A stretch of 8,431 bases of DNA from positions 1-8,431 of the forward strand of contig DQNX01000121.1 in the NCBI GenBank assembly GCA_015658965.1. The letters run 5' to 3'. Both the position numbers and the translations under genes were made by a program. The notes beneath the pieces are model-generated. The model made no database searches and was not told the origin of the DNA. It worked only from the letters and a program-made list of their open reading frames with translations. Shown piece after piece: positions 1 to 6,117 of the stretch (position 1 is its first letter; each line of letters opens with the position of its first letter). The DNA is from Gammaproteobacteria bacterium (lineage in GTDB: Bacteria > Pseudomonadota > Gammaproteobacteria > PS1 > Pseudothioglobaceae).

Positions 1-468
1 ACCGAATTGGTGCAATCGGTACCTAGATTTTTTATTGCAATTCTAATGGTTGCACTTTTTGGCGGTTCGTTCACTACCCTGATTCTAGTTTTAGGATTAA
101 CGTCATGGACTATGCTTGCACGGATAACGAGAGCTGAAACACTGTCACTATTAAGTCGGGATTTCGTGAGCTCGGCTATTTGTATGGGTTGCGGAAGATA
201 TTGGATTATTACACGCCATATTCTACCGCATGCTATCCAACCTATTTTAGCCACAACCGTCCTAATCGTTAACAATGCAATACTAACTGAGGCTAGCTTA
301 AGTTATCTAGGAATTTCTGATCCCAATGTGGTGAGTTGGGGGCAACTTATCTTCAATGCTCAGAGTTTTTTACATCAAGCCTGGTGGCTCTCTGTATTTC
401 CAGGCCTTGCGTTTACGACCTTGATTCTAGGAATCCACCTTATTGCAGATGGCCTGAGACTTAAGTAG
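1..468 (+). CDS. Peptide/nickel-type ABC transporter permease, DppC-like, C-terminal part (5' end outside window)
   Basis: Inner-membrane permease subunit of a DppBCDF/OppBCDF-type importer, forming with a partner permease the channel through which peptides or similar solutes pass. The frame is open from base 1 (T-E-L-V-Q-S...), so the gene begins upstream; the TTG at base 7 is internal. The 155 visible residues hold the family's cytoplasmic EAA-type loop, here ending M-G-C-G-...-I-I-T-R-H-I-L-P-H, which docks onto the ATPase. They are followed by the typical E-A-S-L-S-Y-L-G block, the S-W-G-Q motif, and a last membrane helix ending A-D-G-L-R. Several hydrophobic helices are evident. The end (L-R-L-K) is slightly shorter than the usual D-P-R type tail. 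The ATPase gene lies 138 bases downstream with a 42-codon ORF between. Substrate cannot be told from this fragment. The family call is firm; assignment to DppC rather than another permease of the same family is likely. Confidence 0.92.
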   Translation, partial: TELVQSVPRFFIAILMVALFGGSFTTLILVLGLTSWTMLARITRAETLSLLSRDFVSSAICMGCGRYWIITRHILPHAIQPILATTVLIVNNAILTEASLSYLGISDPNVVSWGQLIFNAQSFLHQAWWLSVFPGLAFTTLILGIHLIADGLRLK

Positions 469-480
469 GGGCGTATTTAA

Positions 481-609
481 ATGCAAATAGAACTCTCAAC
501 TGATCCTGTAATGTGGCGGCCGCTTGCTTCAAGTTTTATCTTTACGTGTATTCTAGTGTTTAGTGCCAATCTATTTGCTGATCGTGTGCACCAAGTAGGA
601 TACCGATGA
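481..609 (+). CDS. Small single-membrane-segment protein resembling the C-terminal tail of a peptide ABC permease (42 aa)
   Basis: A 42-codon ORF filling the gap between permease and ATPase. It has an AGGGG Shine-Dalgarno-like sequence about 9 bases before its ATG, and its TGA overlaps the ATPase ATG as ATGA, the usual sign of translational coupling. The product has a short polar start, then W-R-P-L and one hydrophobic helix (about residues 15-33), ending A-N-L-F-A-D-R. By eye this matches the last helix of DppB/DppC-type permeases, where a hydrophobic stretch ends N-L-x-x-D followed by a short basic tail. It shares the reading frame of the upstream permease but is separated from it by TAG (466-468) and TAA (478-480), so it is not a simple extension. 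It may be a remnant of a second permease whose body was deleted, or a retained split tail or accessory peptide. No homologue was recognised with certainty; the gene is plausible but unproven. Confidence 0.5.
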   Translation: MQIELSTDPVMWRPLASSFIFTCILVFSANLFADRVHQVGYR

Positions 610-2156
610 GTAATTTACTACTGTCTGTTGAAAATCTCTCAATTTTCACTAAATCACAGGAAATCGTCAAAAATATTAGTTTTAGTATTGATAGGGGTGA
701 AGTCTTCGCTCTGGTGGGTGAGTCTGGCTCTGGAAAGAGCTTAACTGCACTATCTTTAGTTGATTTACTGGCAAAAAACTTGAAAAAGAGTGGAAAAATT
801 ATTTATCAGGGTATTGATTTGATTGATTCACAACAGGTCGAAAATGTCAGAGGATCCGAGATTGCCTTTATCTTTCAAGATCCAACTGAAAGTCTAAACC
901 CACTTATGATGATTAGCGAGCAGATTGAAGAGGTCTTGATATTGCATACCAGTTTAGGCAAAAAACAGCGAAAATCACGTATCTTGGAATTATTTAACCA
1001 GGTTGATCTTGATACCACGGCTCATATGTACAGCAGATATCCACATCAGATCTCTGGTGGGCAAAAACAAAGGGTTATGATTGCTTGTGCCTTGGCAGGC
1101 GGTGCTAAATTACTCATTGCCGACGAACCGACCACGGCACTGGATGTCACTACGCAAAAACAAGTGTTAGAGTTGTTGTTAAACCTTCAAAAAAATCAGC
1201 AATTATCGATATTATTGATTACGCACGATTTGGCGGTGGTTAAACTAATGGCTGATAAGGTATCGGTTATACATCAAGGTAAGATTATTGAAACTAGAGA
1301 TAAAACTGAATTTTTTCAAAATCCCATTGAACAACATTCTAGAGATTTATTAATACCTCTACCTAAAGGTAAACGAGACCAGCAATACGGAGAAGTACTC
1401 ATGAAAGGTAATAACGTCAAAGCTTACTTTCCGATTAAGACGGGACTGTTCCAACGTACAACTGATTATGTCAGGGCGGTTGATAATGTCAACTTTTCTC
1501 TTAAACAAGGTCAAAACCTTGCTATTGTAGGTGAATCAGGCTCAGGAAAAACTACATTAGCTAAATCTATTTTGCGACAGTTAGACCTGCACGAGGGCAG
1601 TGTGTATATGGATAATGAGCAGATTAAACATTATTCTCGTAAAGTTTATGCATCTAAAGTGCAAATCGTATTTCAAAATGTGAACTCGAGCTTTAACCCA
1701 CGTATGCGCATTTCTCAAACCTTGTTGGAGGGCTTAGAAGTGCTGAATCCTGACCAAGCTAATTTGACCTATCTTGGTGAATTATTACAAGGAGTGGAAC
1801 TTGATCCTGAATTGATGTACCGCTATCCACATGAGTTGTCAGGTGGGCAGTTGCAACGCTTGTCAATTGCACGAGCAATTAGTGTTAATCCTAAAGTCAT
1901 CATTTGTGATGAGCCAACCTCAGCGCTCGATGCCACAGTCAAAGTACAAATTTTGAATTTATTATTACGCTTACAGCGCGAAAAAGGCATGAGCTATATT
2001 ATCATTACCCATGATATTTCTATTGTGGATTATTTTGCTGATACAGTTATTGTAATGAGGCAGGGCAAGGTATTAGAGAGTGGTAATACGCAAGAAATAC
2101 TCAACAACCCACAAAATGATTATACGAAAGCATTGCTGTCATCTGTACTGAATTAA
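606..2156 (+). CDS. Double ATP-binding protein of a peptide/nickel-type ABC importer (DppD-DppF fusion, YejF form)
   Basis: Cytoplasmic ATPase that powers the importer whose permease lies upstream. It carries both nucleotide-binding domains in one chain of 516 residues, close to the length of YejF- and GsiA-like fused ATPases. Domain 1 has Walker A GESGSGKS at 38-45, signature SGGQ at 150-153, Walker B with D173-E174 and the H-loop His at 207. Domain 2 has Walker A GESGSGKT at 309-316, signature SGGQ at 412-415, D435-E436 and His 469. All catalytic motifs are intact, so both sites should hydrolyse ATP. Each half ends in a weak version of the oligopeptide-family tail (H-S-R-D-L-L in the first, D-Y-T-K-A-L-L-S-S in the second). 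The protein stops there, without the longer cysteine-bearing extension some family members have. An AGGA ribosome site lies 5 bases before the ATG, and the start overlaps the stop of the small ORF. Substrate is unknown: peptides are the default, with nickel or opines possible. Confidence 0.95.
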   Translation: MSNLLLSVENLSIFTKSQEIVKNISFSIDRGEVFALVGESGSGKSLTALSLVDLLAKNLKKSGKIIYQGIDLIDSQQVENVRGSEIAFIFQDPTESLNPLMMISEQIEEVLILHTSLGKKQRKSRILELFNQVDLDTTAHMYSRYPHQISGGQKQRVMIACALAGGAKLLIADEPTTALDVTTQKQVLELLLNLQKNQQLSILLITHDLAVVKLMADKVSVIHQGKIIETRDKTEFFQNPIEQHSRDLLIPLPKGKRDQQYGEVLMKGNNVKAYFPIKTGLFQRTTDYVRAVDNVNFSLKQGQNLAIVGESGSGKTTLAKSILRQLDLHEGSVYMDNEQIKHYSRKVYASKVQIVFQNVNSSFNPRMRISQTLLEGLEVLNPDQANLTYLGELLQGVELDPELMYRYPHELSGGQLQRLSIARAISVNPKVIICDEPTSALDATVKVQILNLLLRLQREKGMSYIIITHDISIVDYFADTVIVMRQGKVLESGNTQEILNNPQNDYTKALLSSVLN

Positions 2157-2161
2157 GCTAG

Positions 2162-2224
2162 AATTTTGCACTCAAAGTAGTCCCGAAAGTAGGAATAAAA
2201 AATGAGTGAGAATTGTATTTTTTT
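2162..2224 (+). terminator. Possible weak intrinsic terminator of the ABC transporter operon
   Basis: Just after the ATPase stop, CACTCA (2169-2174) pairs with TGAGTG (2203-2208). The stem extends imperfectly outward (AATTTT against GAATT) and is followed by seven T (2218-2224). The loop of 28 bases is long for an intrinsic terminator and the stem is AU-rich, so efficiency is doubtful. Its position between two convergent units supports the reading. Confidence 0.35.
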
Positions 2225-2229
2225 ATAAA

Positions 2230-2850
2230 TTAAGAGAAGAAGGAGTTGTTGGAGGGTGTAATTTTACAAAGACATTTATTGATACCTCTTTCTTTAATAG
2301 CAAGATTTACTATAGATTTAACAGAGGAAAAGACCCTGTGTACAGAGCTAGTGGCAAGGCCTCGCTTTAATAATGCATCCCTAAATTTACCTACATCAAA
2401 TGATGTGTATTCTGACAAGTCTCTATTGCCCAATTCATCAATAACATTCTGTGTGTTCCTGTTGGCAACTTGGTGGAATAGCTTTGGTTTGGTTTTACCC
2501 TTAAGATTTGGGTAGTATTACTTTGCTTCTTCTATGGTTATACCACTAAGGCTGGAGGAATCCGAATTAGAAAACCACAAACACTTCTTGGCAATCTTTT
2601 TTATTCTTAATAAAGACCAATAACTATCTGATTCTAAGGATAAATGGGAAGAGCTAAGTAGCGCAGATCTCTTTGATTTTGTTCTAAGGCTAACTACAAT
2701 TTTCTTTGTAGAATATTTGTCTTGAAGGTCTTTCAGAACCCTTCTTGCGTAGTAATAAATGGCACCCCCTTGGTACAGGTACGGTGTTTCTATGTGCAAC
2801 ACTTTGGCATACTCCTCTAATGATATCAAACGGTTAAACGTTGATACCAT
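2230..2850 (-). pseudogene. Decayed tyrosine-recombinase (phage/island integrase) gene, N-terminal part only
   Basis: Remnant of a site-specific integrase that would have inserted and excised a mobile element. Reading leftwards from the ATG at 2850, the first 110 codons resemble the N-terminal DUF6538-type region of integrases: a Y-L-Y-Q-G-G-A-I-Y-Y-Y block, A-R-R-V-L-K-D-L, then V-V-S-L-R-T-K. A TAA (2518-2520) then interrupts the frame at the point where the family continues with Y-x-x-L-K-G-K-x-K. The frame is otherwise unbroken past it and gives Y-Y-P-N-L-K-G-K-T-K-P, then D-E-L-G-N-R-D-L-S-E-Y-T and F-R-D-A-L-L-K-R-G-L-A, ending S-S-V-K-S-I-V-N-L-A-I-K-E-R-G. That is the SAM-like core-binding domain. 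The catalytic domain with its Arg-His-Arg-Tyr residues is absent: the frame ends at 2230 and nothing like it follows. The relic begins 31 bases beyond the 3' end of tRNA-Leu on the same strand, as expected for an element using that tRNA as attachment site. A nonsense mutation plus a 3' deletion make it inactive. Confidence 0.85.
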
Positions 2851-2881
2851 TAGGGTTTCGGAGGTATTACAAAGGATAATA

Positions 2882-2967
2882 TGGTGCCGATGGCCAGAGT
2901 CGAACTGGCACGAGCGTAGCTCACTACCCCCTCAAGGTAGCGCGTCTACCAATTCCGCCACATCGGC
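2882..2967 (-). tRNA. leuU: tRNA-Leu, anticodon GAG, CCA encoded
   Basis: Complete class II tRNA of 86 bases. The acceptor stem is GCCGATG paired with CATCGGC, followed by discriminator A and an encoded CCA. The anticodon stem is CTACC/GGTAG around loop TTGAGGG, giving anticodon GAG, which reads CUC and CUU leucine codons. The long variable arm is GAGC-TAC-GCTC, and the T arm is GCCAG-TTCGACT-CTGGC. It starts 15 bases after the secG stop, so it is probably cut from the tpiA-secG transcript; secG followed by this same tRNA is known from E. coli (leuU). Its 3' half is the likely attachment site of the neighbouring integrase relic. The symbol is by analogy with E. coli. Confidence 0.97.
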
Positions 2968-2982
2968 AATAAGGTTTAGAAC

Positions 2983-3330
2983 TTACTCGTTGGGAATGTC
3001 GTTAAATTTGGTGTCAATCATTGGCACATCTGCCGGCAGTGCTGGCTGGATGACCACTGTATCCATAACACTTTGTGGTTCATCTGCTGTGCTTGTTTCG
3101 TTGGCCGCTAAATAAGCCAGCGTTAAGCTGGTTAAAAAGAAACCAGTAGCAACGCTGGCAGTTAGCTTATATAGAAAAGAGTTTGCGCCACGCGCACCAA
3201 ACACAGAGCCTGATGAGCCTGCACCAAAAGCCGCACCTGCATCAGCGCCTTTGCCATGTTGCATCAAAATTAGTGCAACCAAGCCTAATGCTAACATTAC
3301 GTGAATAATTAAAACAACTTGAAATGACAT
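2983..3330 (-). CDS. secG: Preprotein translocase subunit SecG
   Basis: Small inner-membrane subunit of the SecYEG channel, which assists SecA-driven protein export. The 115 residues have the family layout. A first membrane helix (about 3-22) is followed by the hallmark Q-H-G-K-G-A-D-A-G-A-A-F-G-A-G loop with S-G-S-V-F-G-A-R-G, then the N-F/L-type junction (here N-S-F-L-Y-K-L-T), a second helix (about 54-73), and a polar, acidic C-terminal tail. Length is close to that of E. coli SecG (110). The start is 5 bases after the tpiA stop, with an AGG ribosome site lying in the tpiA end, so the two are co-transcribed. The tRNA-Leu follows 15 bases downstream. The order tpiA-secG-tRNA-Leu is known from other gammaproteobacteria. 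Confidence 0.97.
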   Translation of the reverse strand: MSFQVVLIIHVMLALGLVALILMQHGKGADAGAAFGAGSSGSVFGARGANSFLYKLTASVATGFFLTSLTLAYLAANETSTADEPQSVMDTVVIQPALPADVPMIDTKFNDIPNE

Positions 3331-3335
3331 AATAA

Positions 3336-4082
3336 TTAACCTGCCTTACAAATATGCAGGAAGTCTTCTGCCTTAAGAGAAGCGCCACCAATCAAGCCGC
3401 CGTCAATATCTTCACAACCCATCAACTCTTCTGCGTTTACAGGGCTCATGCTGCCACCATAAAGAATTGGTGTTGATTGAGCGATATCGCTATCATGATC
3501 GGCTAATAAGCGACGAATAAAGGCGTGTGTGTCTTGTGCTTGCTGTGGGGTCGCAGTAACACCTGTGCCAATTGCCCAAACTGGCTCATAAGCCACAATA
3601 ATGTTTTTAAATGCTTCAATACCTACTCGGTTAATGACGGCGTTGACTTGTCGAGAAACCACGGCTTCAGTTTTACCAGACTCTCTTTCTTCTAATTGCT
3701 CGCCGATACAGAATAAAGGTGTTAAATCATTGTCTAATGCAACCTGAACTTTTTCAGCAACGATTTCATCAGTTTCGCCATACAAGCTTCTACGCTCAGA
3801 ATGGCCAACAATTACATGAGTCACACCAAAATCTTTAATCATCTCAGCACTGACTTCACCCGTGAAAGCGCCTGAAGCGTTTACGTTGAGGTCTTGTGCG
3901 CCTATTTGCAGTTGAGAGTGTGTCGCCAATGCTTCAGCTTGAGACAAGTAAGGGAAGGGCGCACAGACGATAACCTTTGATTTAACATCTGCCATACCTG
4001 AAAGAATACCCATAACCAGCGTGTTAACCACTTCTTTTGAAGAATTCATTTTCCAGTTGCCAGCAATAATTGTTTGACGCAT
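3336..4082 (-). CDS. tpiA: Triose-phosphate isomerase
   Basis: Cytoplasmic enzyme that interconverts dihydroxyacetone phosphate and glyceraldehyde 3-phosphate in glycolysis, gluconeogenesis and the Calvin cycle. The 248 residues match the usual length. The catalytic set is complete: N9 and K11 in A-G-N-W-K-M-N, electrophile H94 in V-G-H-S-E-R-R, and general base E166 in A-Y-E-P-V-W-A-I-G-T-G, which also holds the mobile loop 6. Phosphate-gripping glycines are at Y-G-G-S (208-211) and D-G-G-L-I-G-G-A-S-L (227-236). The ATG at 4082 gives the standard N-terminus. secG follows after 5 bases. A promoter-like pair lies 29-57 bases upstream. The gene has no visible damage. Confidence 0.98.
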   Translation of the reverse strand: MRQTIIAGNWKMNSSKEVVNTLVMGILSGMADVKSKVIVCAPFPYLSQAEALATHSQLQIGAQDLNVNASGAFTGEVSAEMIKDFGVTHVIVGHSERRSLYGETDEIVAEKVQVALDNDLTPLFCIGEQLEERESGKTEAVVSRQVNAVINRVGIEAFKNIIVAYEPVWAIGTGVTATPQQAQDTHAFIRRLLADHDSDIAQSTPILYGGSMSPVNAEELMGCEDIDGGLIGGASLKAEDFLHICKAG

Positions 4083-4110
4083 AATAATTCTCTAGATAAA
4101 AAAGGATTGA

Positions 4111-4139
4111 ATGTTACGCTATTTAGCGTTAAGAATCAA
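4111..4139 (-). promoter_or_regulatory. Putative sigma-70 promoter for tpiA-secG-tRNA-Leu
   Basis: Read on the minus strand, TTGATT (-35, plus positions 4134-4139) is followed after 17 bases by TAACAT (-10, plus 4111-4116), about 28 bases ahead of the tpiA ATG. The spacer contains a small palindrome, ACGCT-AAAT-AGCGT (plus 4116-4129). It could be an operator, or a fragment of a terminator for the preceding gene, since a T-run follows 12 bases later. Prediction by eye only. Confidence 0.4.
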
Positions 4140-4151
4140 CCCTATAAAGCC

Positions 4152-4670
4152 TTAGTGTGTAGACTTTGAACCAAAATAAAGCGCCAGAGAAACCATTAAA
4201 ATACCGAATGAGAAATATACCAAATCTAGGGCGTCAACAAAGGTCATTGAAAGAGAAACCTCAAAAAAAGTAACCACCAAGATCATTAAGATAACTTTGG
4301 CCAATTTAGCTTTCAAATCATCCAAAGAGTTTATCACTAATACTTTAGATGAACGACCGCTGTTTTTCGCCTCATCAATATCGCTAATAAAAAGCTCATA
4401 CAGTCCCAGTGCAAAAATCAATAAAATAGTGGCCAGCAAAAAACCGTCAATAGCACCGACCGTATGGGAGACCATTTCAATTTTTAGGGTTCTTTTAACT
4501 TCAGTCGTTGCGCCAACATAATCCCCTGCGTGACTAATTAAGTTAACCACATCAATGGCGGTAATAACAAACAACAGCAAAGATAATAATAACGACGATA
4601 CGACCGCTGCTAGAACCATCAATCGTGAGCTCCACAACACCTTTTCAAAATACTTTTCAAGTGTTCCCAT
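4152..4670 (-). CDS. UPF0114 (YqhA) family integral membrane protein, function unknown
   Basis: A 172-residue membrane protein recognised as the UPF0114/YqhA family. It opens M-x-x-L-E-K-Y-F-E-K-V-L-W-S-S-R-L, like the family's E-x-x-x-x-x-x-x-S-R-W start. It carries the typical G-L-Y-E-L-F-I-S-D-I-D motif after the second helix, then V-I-N-S-L-D-D-L-K-A-K-L-A-K leading into the third helix. Membrane helices are predicted at about residues 15-42, 73-96, 124-143 and 146-167. No enzymatic motif is visible and the family's role is not established, so no function is proposed. A GGGAG ribosome site lies 7 bases before the ATG at 4670, and an extended -10 promoter lies further upstream. It is divergent from dnaA. 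tpiA follows on the same strand after 69 bases and appears to have its own promoter. Conserved linkage with dnaA was not recognised. Confidence 0.88.
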   Translation of the reverse strand: MGTLEKYFEKVLWSSRLMVLAAVVSSLLLSLLLFVITAIDVVNLISHAGDYVGATTEVKRTLKIEMVSHTVGAIDGFLLATILLIFALGLYELFISDIDEAKNSGRSSKVLVINSLDDLKAKLAKVILMILVVTFFEVSLSMTFVDALDLVYFSFGILMVSLALYFGSKSTH

Positions 4671-4701
4671 TGACTAACTCCCGTGCACAAACTAAAGCTT
4701 T

Positions 4702-4710
4702 AGTATATCA
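4702..4710 (-). promoter_or_regulatory. Putative extended -10 promoter of the YqhA-family gene
   Basis: On the minus strand the sequence reads TGATATACT, a TGn extension joined to TATACT (one base off TATAAT), 32 bases before the start codon. No good -35 lies at 16-18 bases, which fits the extended -10 class. The rest of the 139-base divergent gap (4671-4809) is very AT-rich. No convincing dnaA promoter or DnaA box could be picked out in it. Confidence 0.4.
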
Positions 4711-4809
4711 TTATTAATTTTAAATTAAACTCAATCTTTGGACTTAAAAACAATGATAAGCACACTTAAATCATTACCATTTTTTTCAAGATTACACCAT
4801 TAAATACTT

Positions 4810-6117
4810 ATGTCAAAAACTTGGGCGAAATGCCTCAACACCTTAAAAGACACACTACCTTTAACAATTTTTAGTATCTGGGTGCAGCCTTTAAAAGCCA
4901 TTGAAGACGACACCAATCTCTCGCTATTAGCGCCAAGCGCCTCGGTTAAAAACTACATTAACAGACACCTAAAACACAAAATTAAAAGCGTTGTAGCTCA
5001 ACACAATAAAAACCTCAAGATTTTTATCGGGGTTTCCACCCGGCCAGAGGAGCTTGTTAGGGTGGCAAAACAACACAACACACCCCTGTCTTTAGAATAC
5101 ACATTTGACAACCTGGTGCTGGGCAATGCCAACCAAATGGCTTATGGTGCCACCCGACAAATTGCTGAAAACATTAAGACATCGCCTTACAACCCTTTTA
5201 TCATCTATGGTGGGTCTGGGCTTGGAAAAACCCACTTAATGCAGGCAGCAGGCCACCTTGCAAAAGAAAGAAACCCAAACATCAAAATGCTTTATGTGCC
5301 GTTAATGGATTTTGTTAAAAACATCACCAGTAGCTTACGACATAACACCATTGAAGACATTAAAACCTATTACCAATCCGCTGATTTACTGTTGGTCGAT
5401 GACATTCATCTGATCGCAGGAAAAGAAAAATCACAAGAAGAATTTTTTCATATTTTCAATTTCTTGTTCAGCACCAAAAAACAAATTATTTTTACTTGTG
5501 ATCAACCACCGAAAAATATTCGCACCTTGGAAGAGCGTTTAAAAACCCGTTTTTCTCAAGGTTTAAACCTCCAGCTAACCCCACCAGAATTAGAAATGCG
5601 TGCTGCAATCTTACTAAATAAAGCACACAATGCAAAAATTAACATCGACCTAACAGAAGATACCGCCTTGTTTATTGCAGGACACATTACTTCAAATGTT
5701 AGGGATCTTGAGGGGGCGCTACTCAAACTTAAAGCCTTTGTTGATTTCTCTAAAATCGACCATTCATTTATTACTAAAGAGGTAGTTGAAAGCGCATTAG
5801 GTGACCTAATCAAGCCTCAAATTAAAAATATTGACATCAACGACATTCAAAAAGAAAGCGCCAAACATTACGCCATCACCGTTTCAGACCTAAGCTCAAA
5901 AAGTCGAAAACAGCACACGGTTTTAGCCAGACAAATGGCTATTTACATCGCCCATGAACTCACCTCTTTATCTTTAACAGCCATTGGAAAACACTTTGGA
6001 AATCGTGATCATTCCACAGTTATACACAGTATTGATAAAATAGAAAGAAAACGCCTAGAAGAAGCAACAGTAAAGAATGATTACGATTTAATTAAACTAA
6101 AATTAGCTAACTTATAA
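4810..6117 (+). CDS. dnaA: Chromosomal replication initiator protein DnaA
   Basis: AAA+ ATPase that binds DnaA boxes at oriC, opens the duplex and loads the helicase. The 435 residues are shorter than the 467 of E. coli, mainly because the domain II linker is brief. Domain I (about 1-75) starts with W5 and F-S-I-W-V-Q-P-L-K-A, the helicase- and self-interaction surface. Domain III (about 95-330) has Walker A GGSGLGKTH (134-142) and Walker B L-L-V-D-D (D197-D198). It also has the arginine-finger box L-K-T-R-F (R247) and sensor II N-V-R-D-L-E-G (R298). Domain IV (about 340-435) has the DNA-binding signature G-N-R-D-H-S-T-V (397-404). A stop (4801-4803) lies in frame 9 bases before the ATG and the next in-frame Met is at residue 110, so this start is forced. 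No Shine-Dalgarno sequence is visible ahead of it. The putative origin and dnaN follow. The coding strand is visibly richer in C than G. Confidence 0.98.
   Translation: MSKTWAKCLNTLKDTLPLTIFSIWVQPLKAIEDDTNLSLLAPSASVKNYINRHLKHKIKSVVAQHNKNLKIFIGVSTRPEELVRVAKQHNTPLSLEYTFDNLVLGNANQMAYGATRQIAENIKTSPYNPFIIYGGSGLGKTHLMQAAGHLAKERNPNIKMLYVPLMDFVKNITSSLRHNTIEDIKTYYQSADLLLVDDIHLIAGKEKSQEEFFHIFNFLFSTKKQIIFTCDQPPKNIRTLEERLKTRFSQGLNLQLTPPELEMRAAILLNKAHNAKINIDLTEDTALFIAGHITSNVRDLEGALLKLKAFVDFSKIDHSFITKEVVESALGDLIKPQIKNIDINDIQKESAKHYAITVSDLSSKSRKQHTVLARQMAIYIAHELTSLSLTAIGKHFGNRDHSTVIHSIDKIERKRLEEATVKNDYDLIKLKLANL

Noticed and set aside
2157..2240. A second attachment site (direct repeat of the tRNA 3' half) at the left edge of the integrase relic
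   Set aside because: No copy of the tRNA T-arm or acceptor sequence was found there by eye.
2246..2515. Plus-strand 89-codon open frame
   Set aside because: It lies opposite the integrase relic, whose minus-strand translation matches a known family; the plus-strand product matches nothing recognisable.
2759..3115. Plus-strand 118-codon open frame
   Set aside because: It runs antisense through the tRNA-Leu and the end of secG, so it is a shadow.
4297..4521. Plus-strand 74-codon open frame
   Set aside because: It is antisense to the YqhA-family gene, with no ribosome site or family resemblance.
4671..4809. Origin or DnaA boxes upstream of dnaA
   Set aside because: The gap is AT-rich but holds no word close to TTATNCACA on either strand; the dnaA-dnaN gap is a better candidate.
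5556..5813. Minus-strand 85-codon open frame
   Set aside because: It is antisense to the dnaA AAA+ domain, with no independent support.
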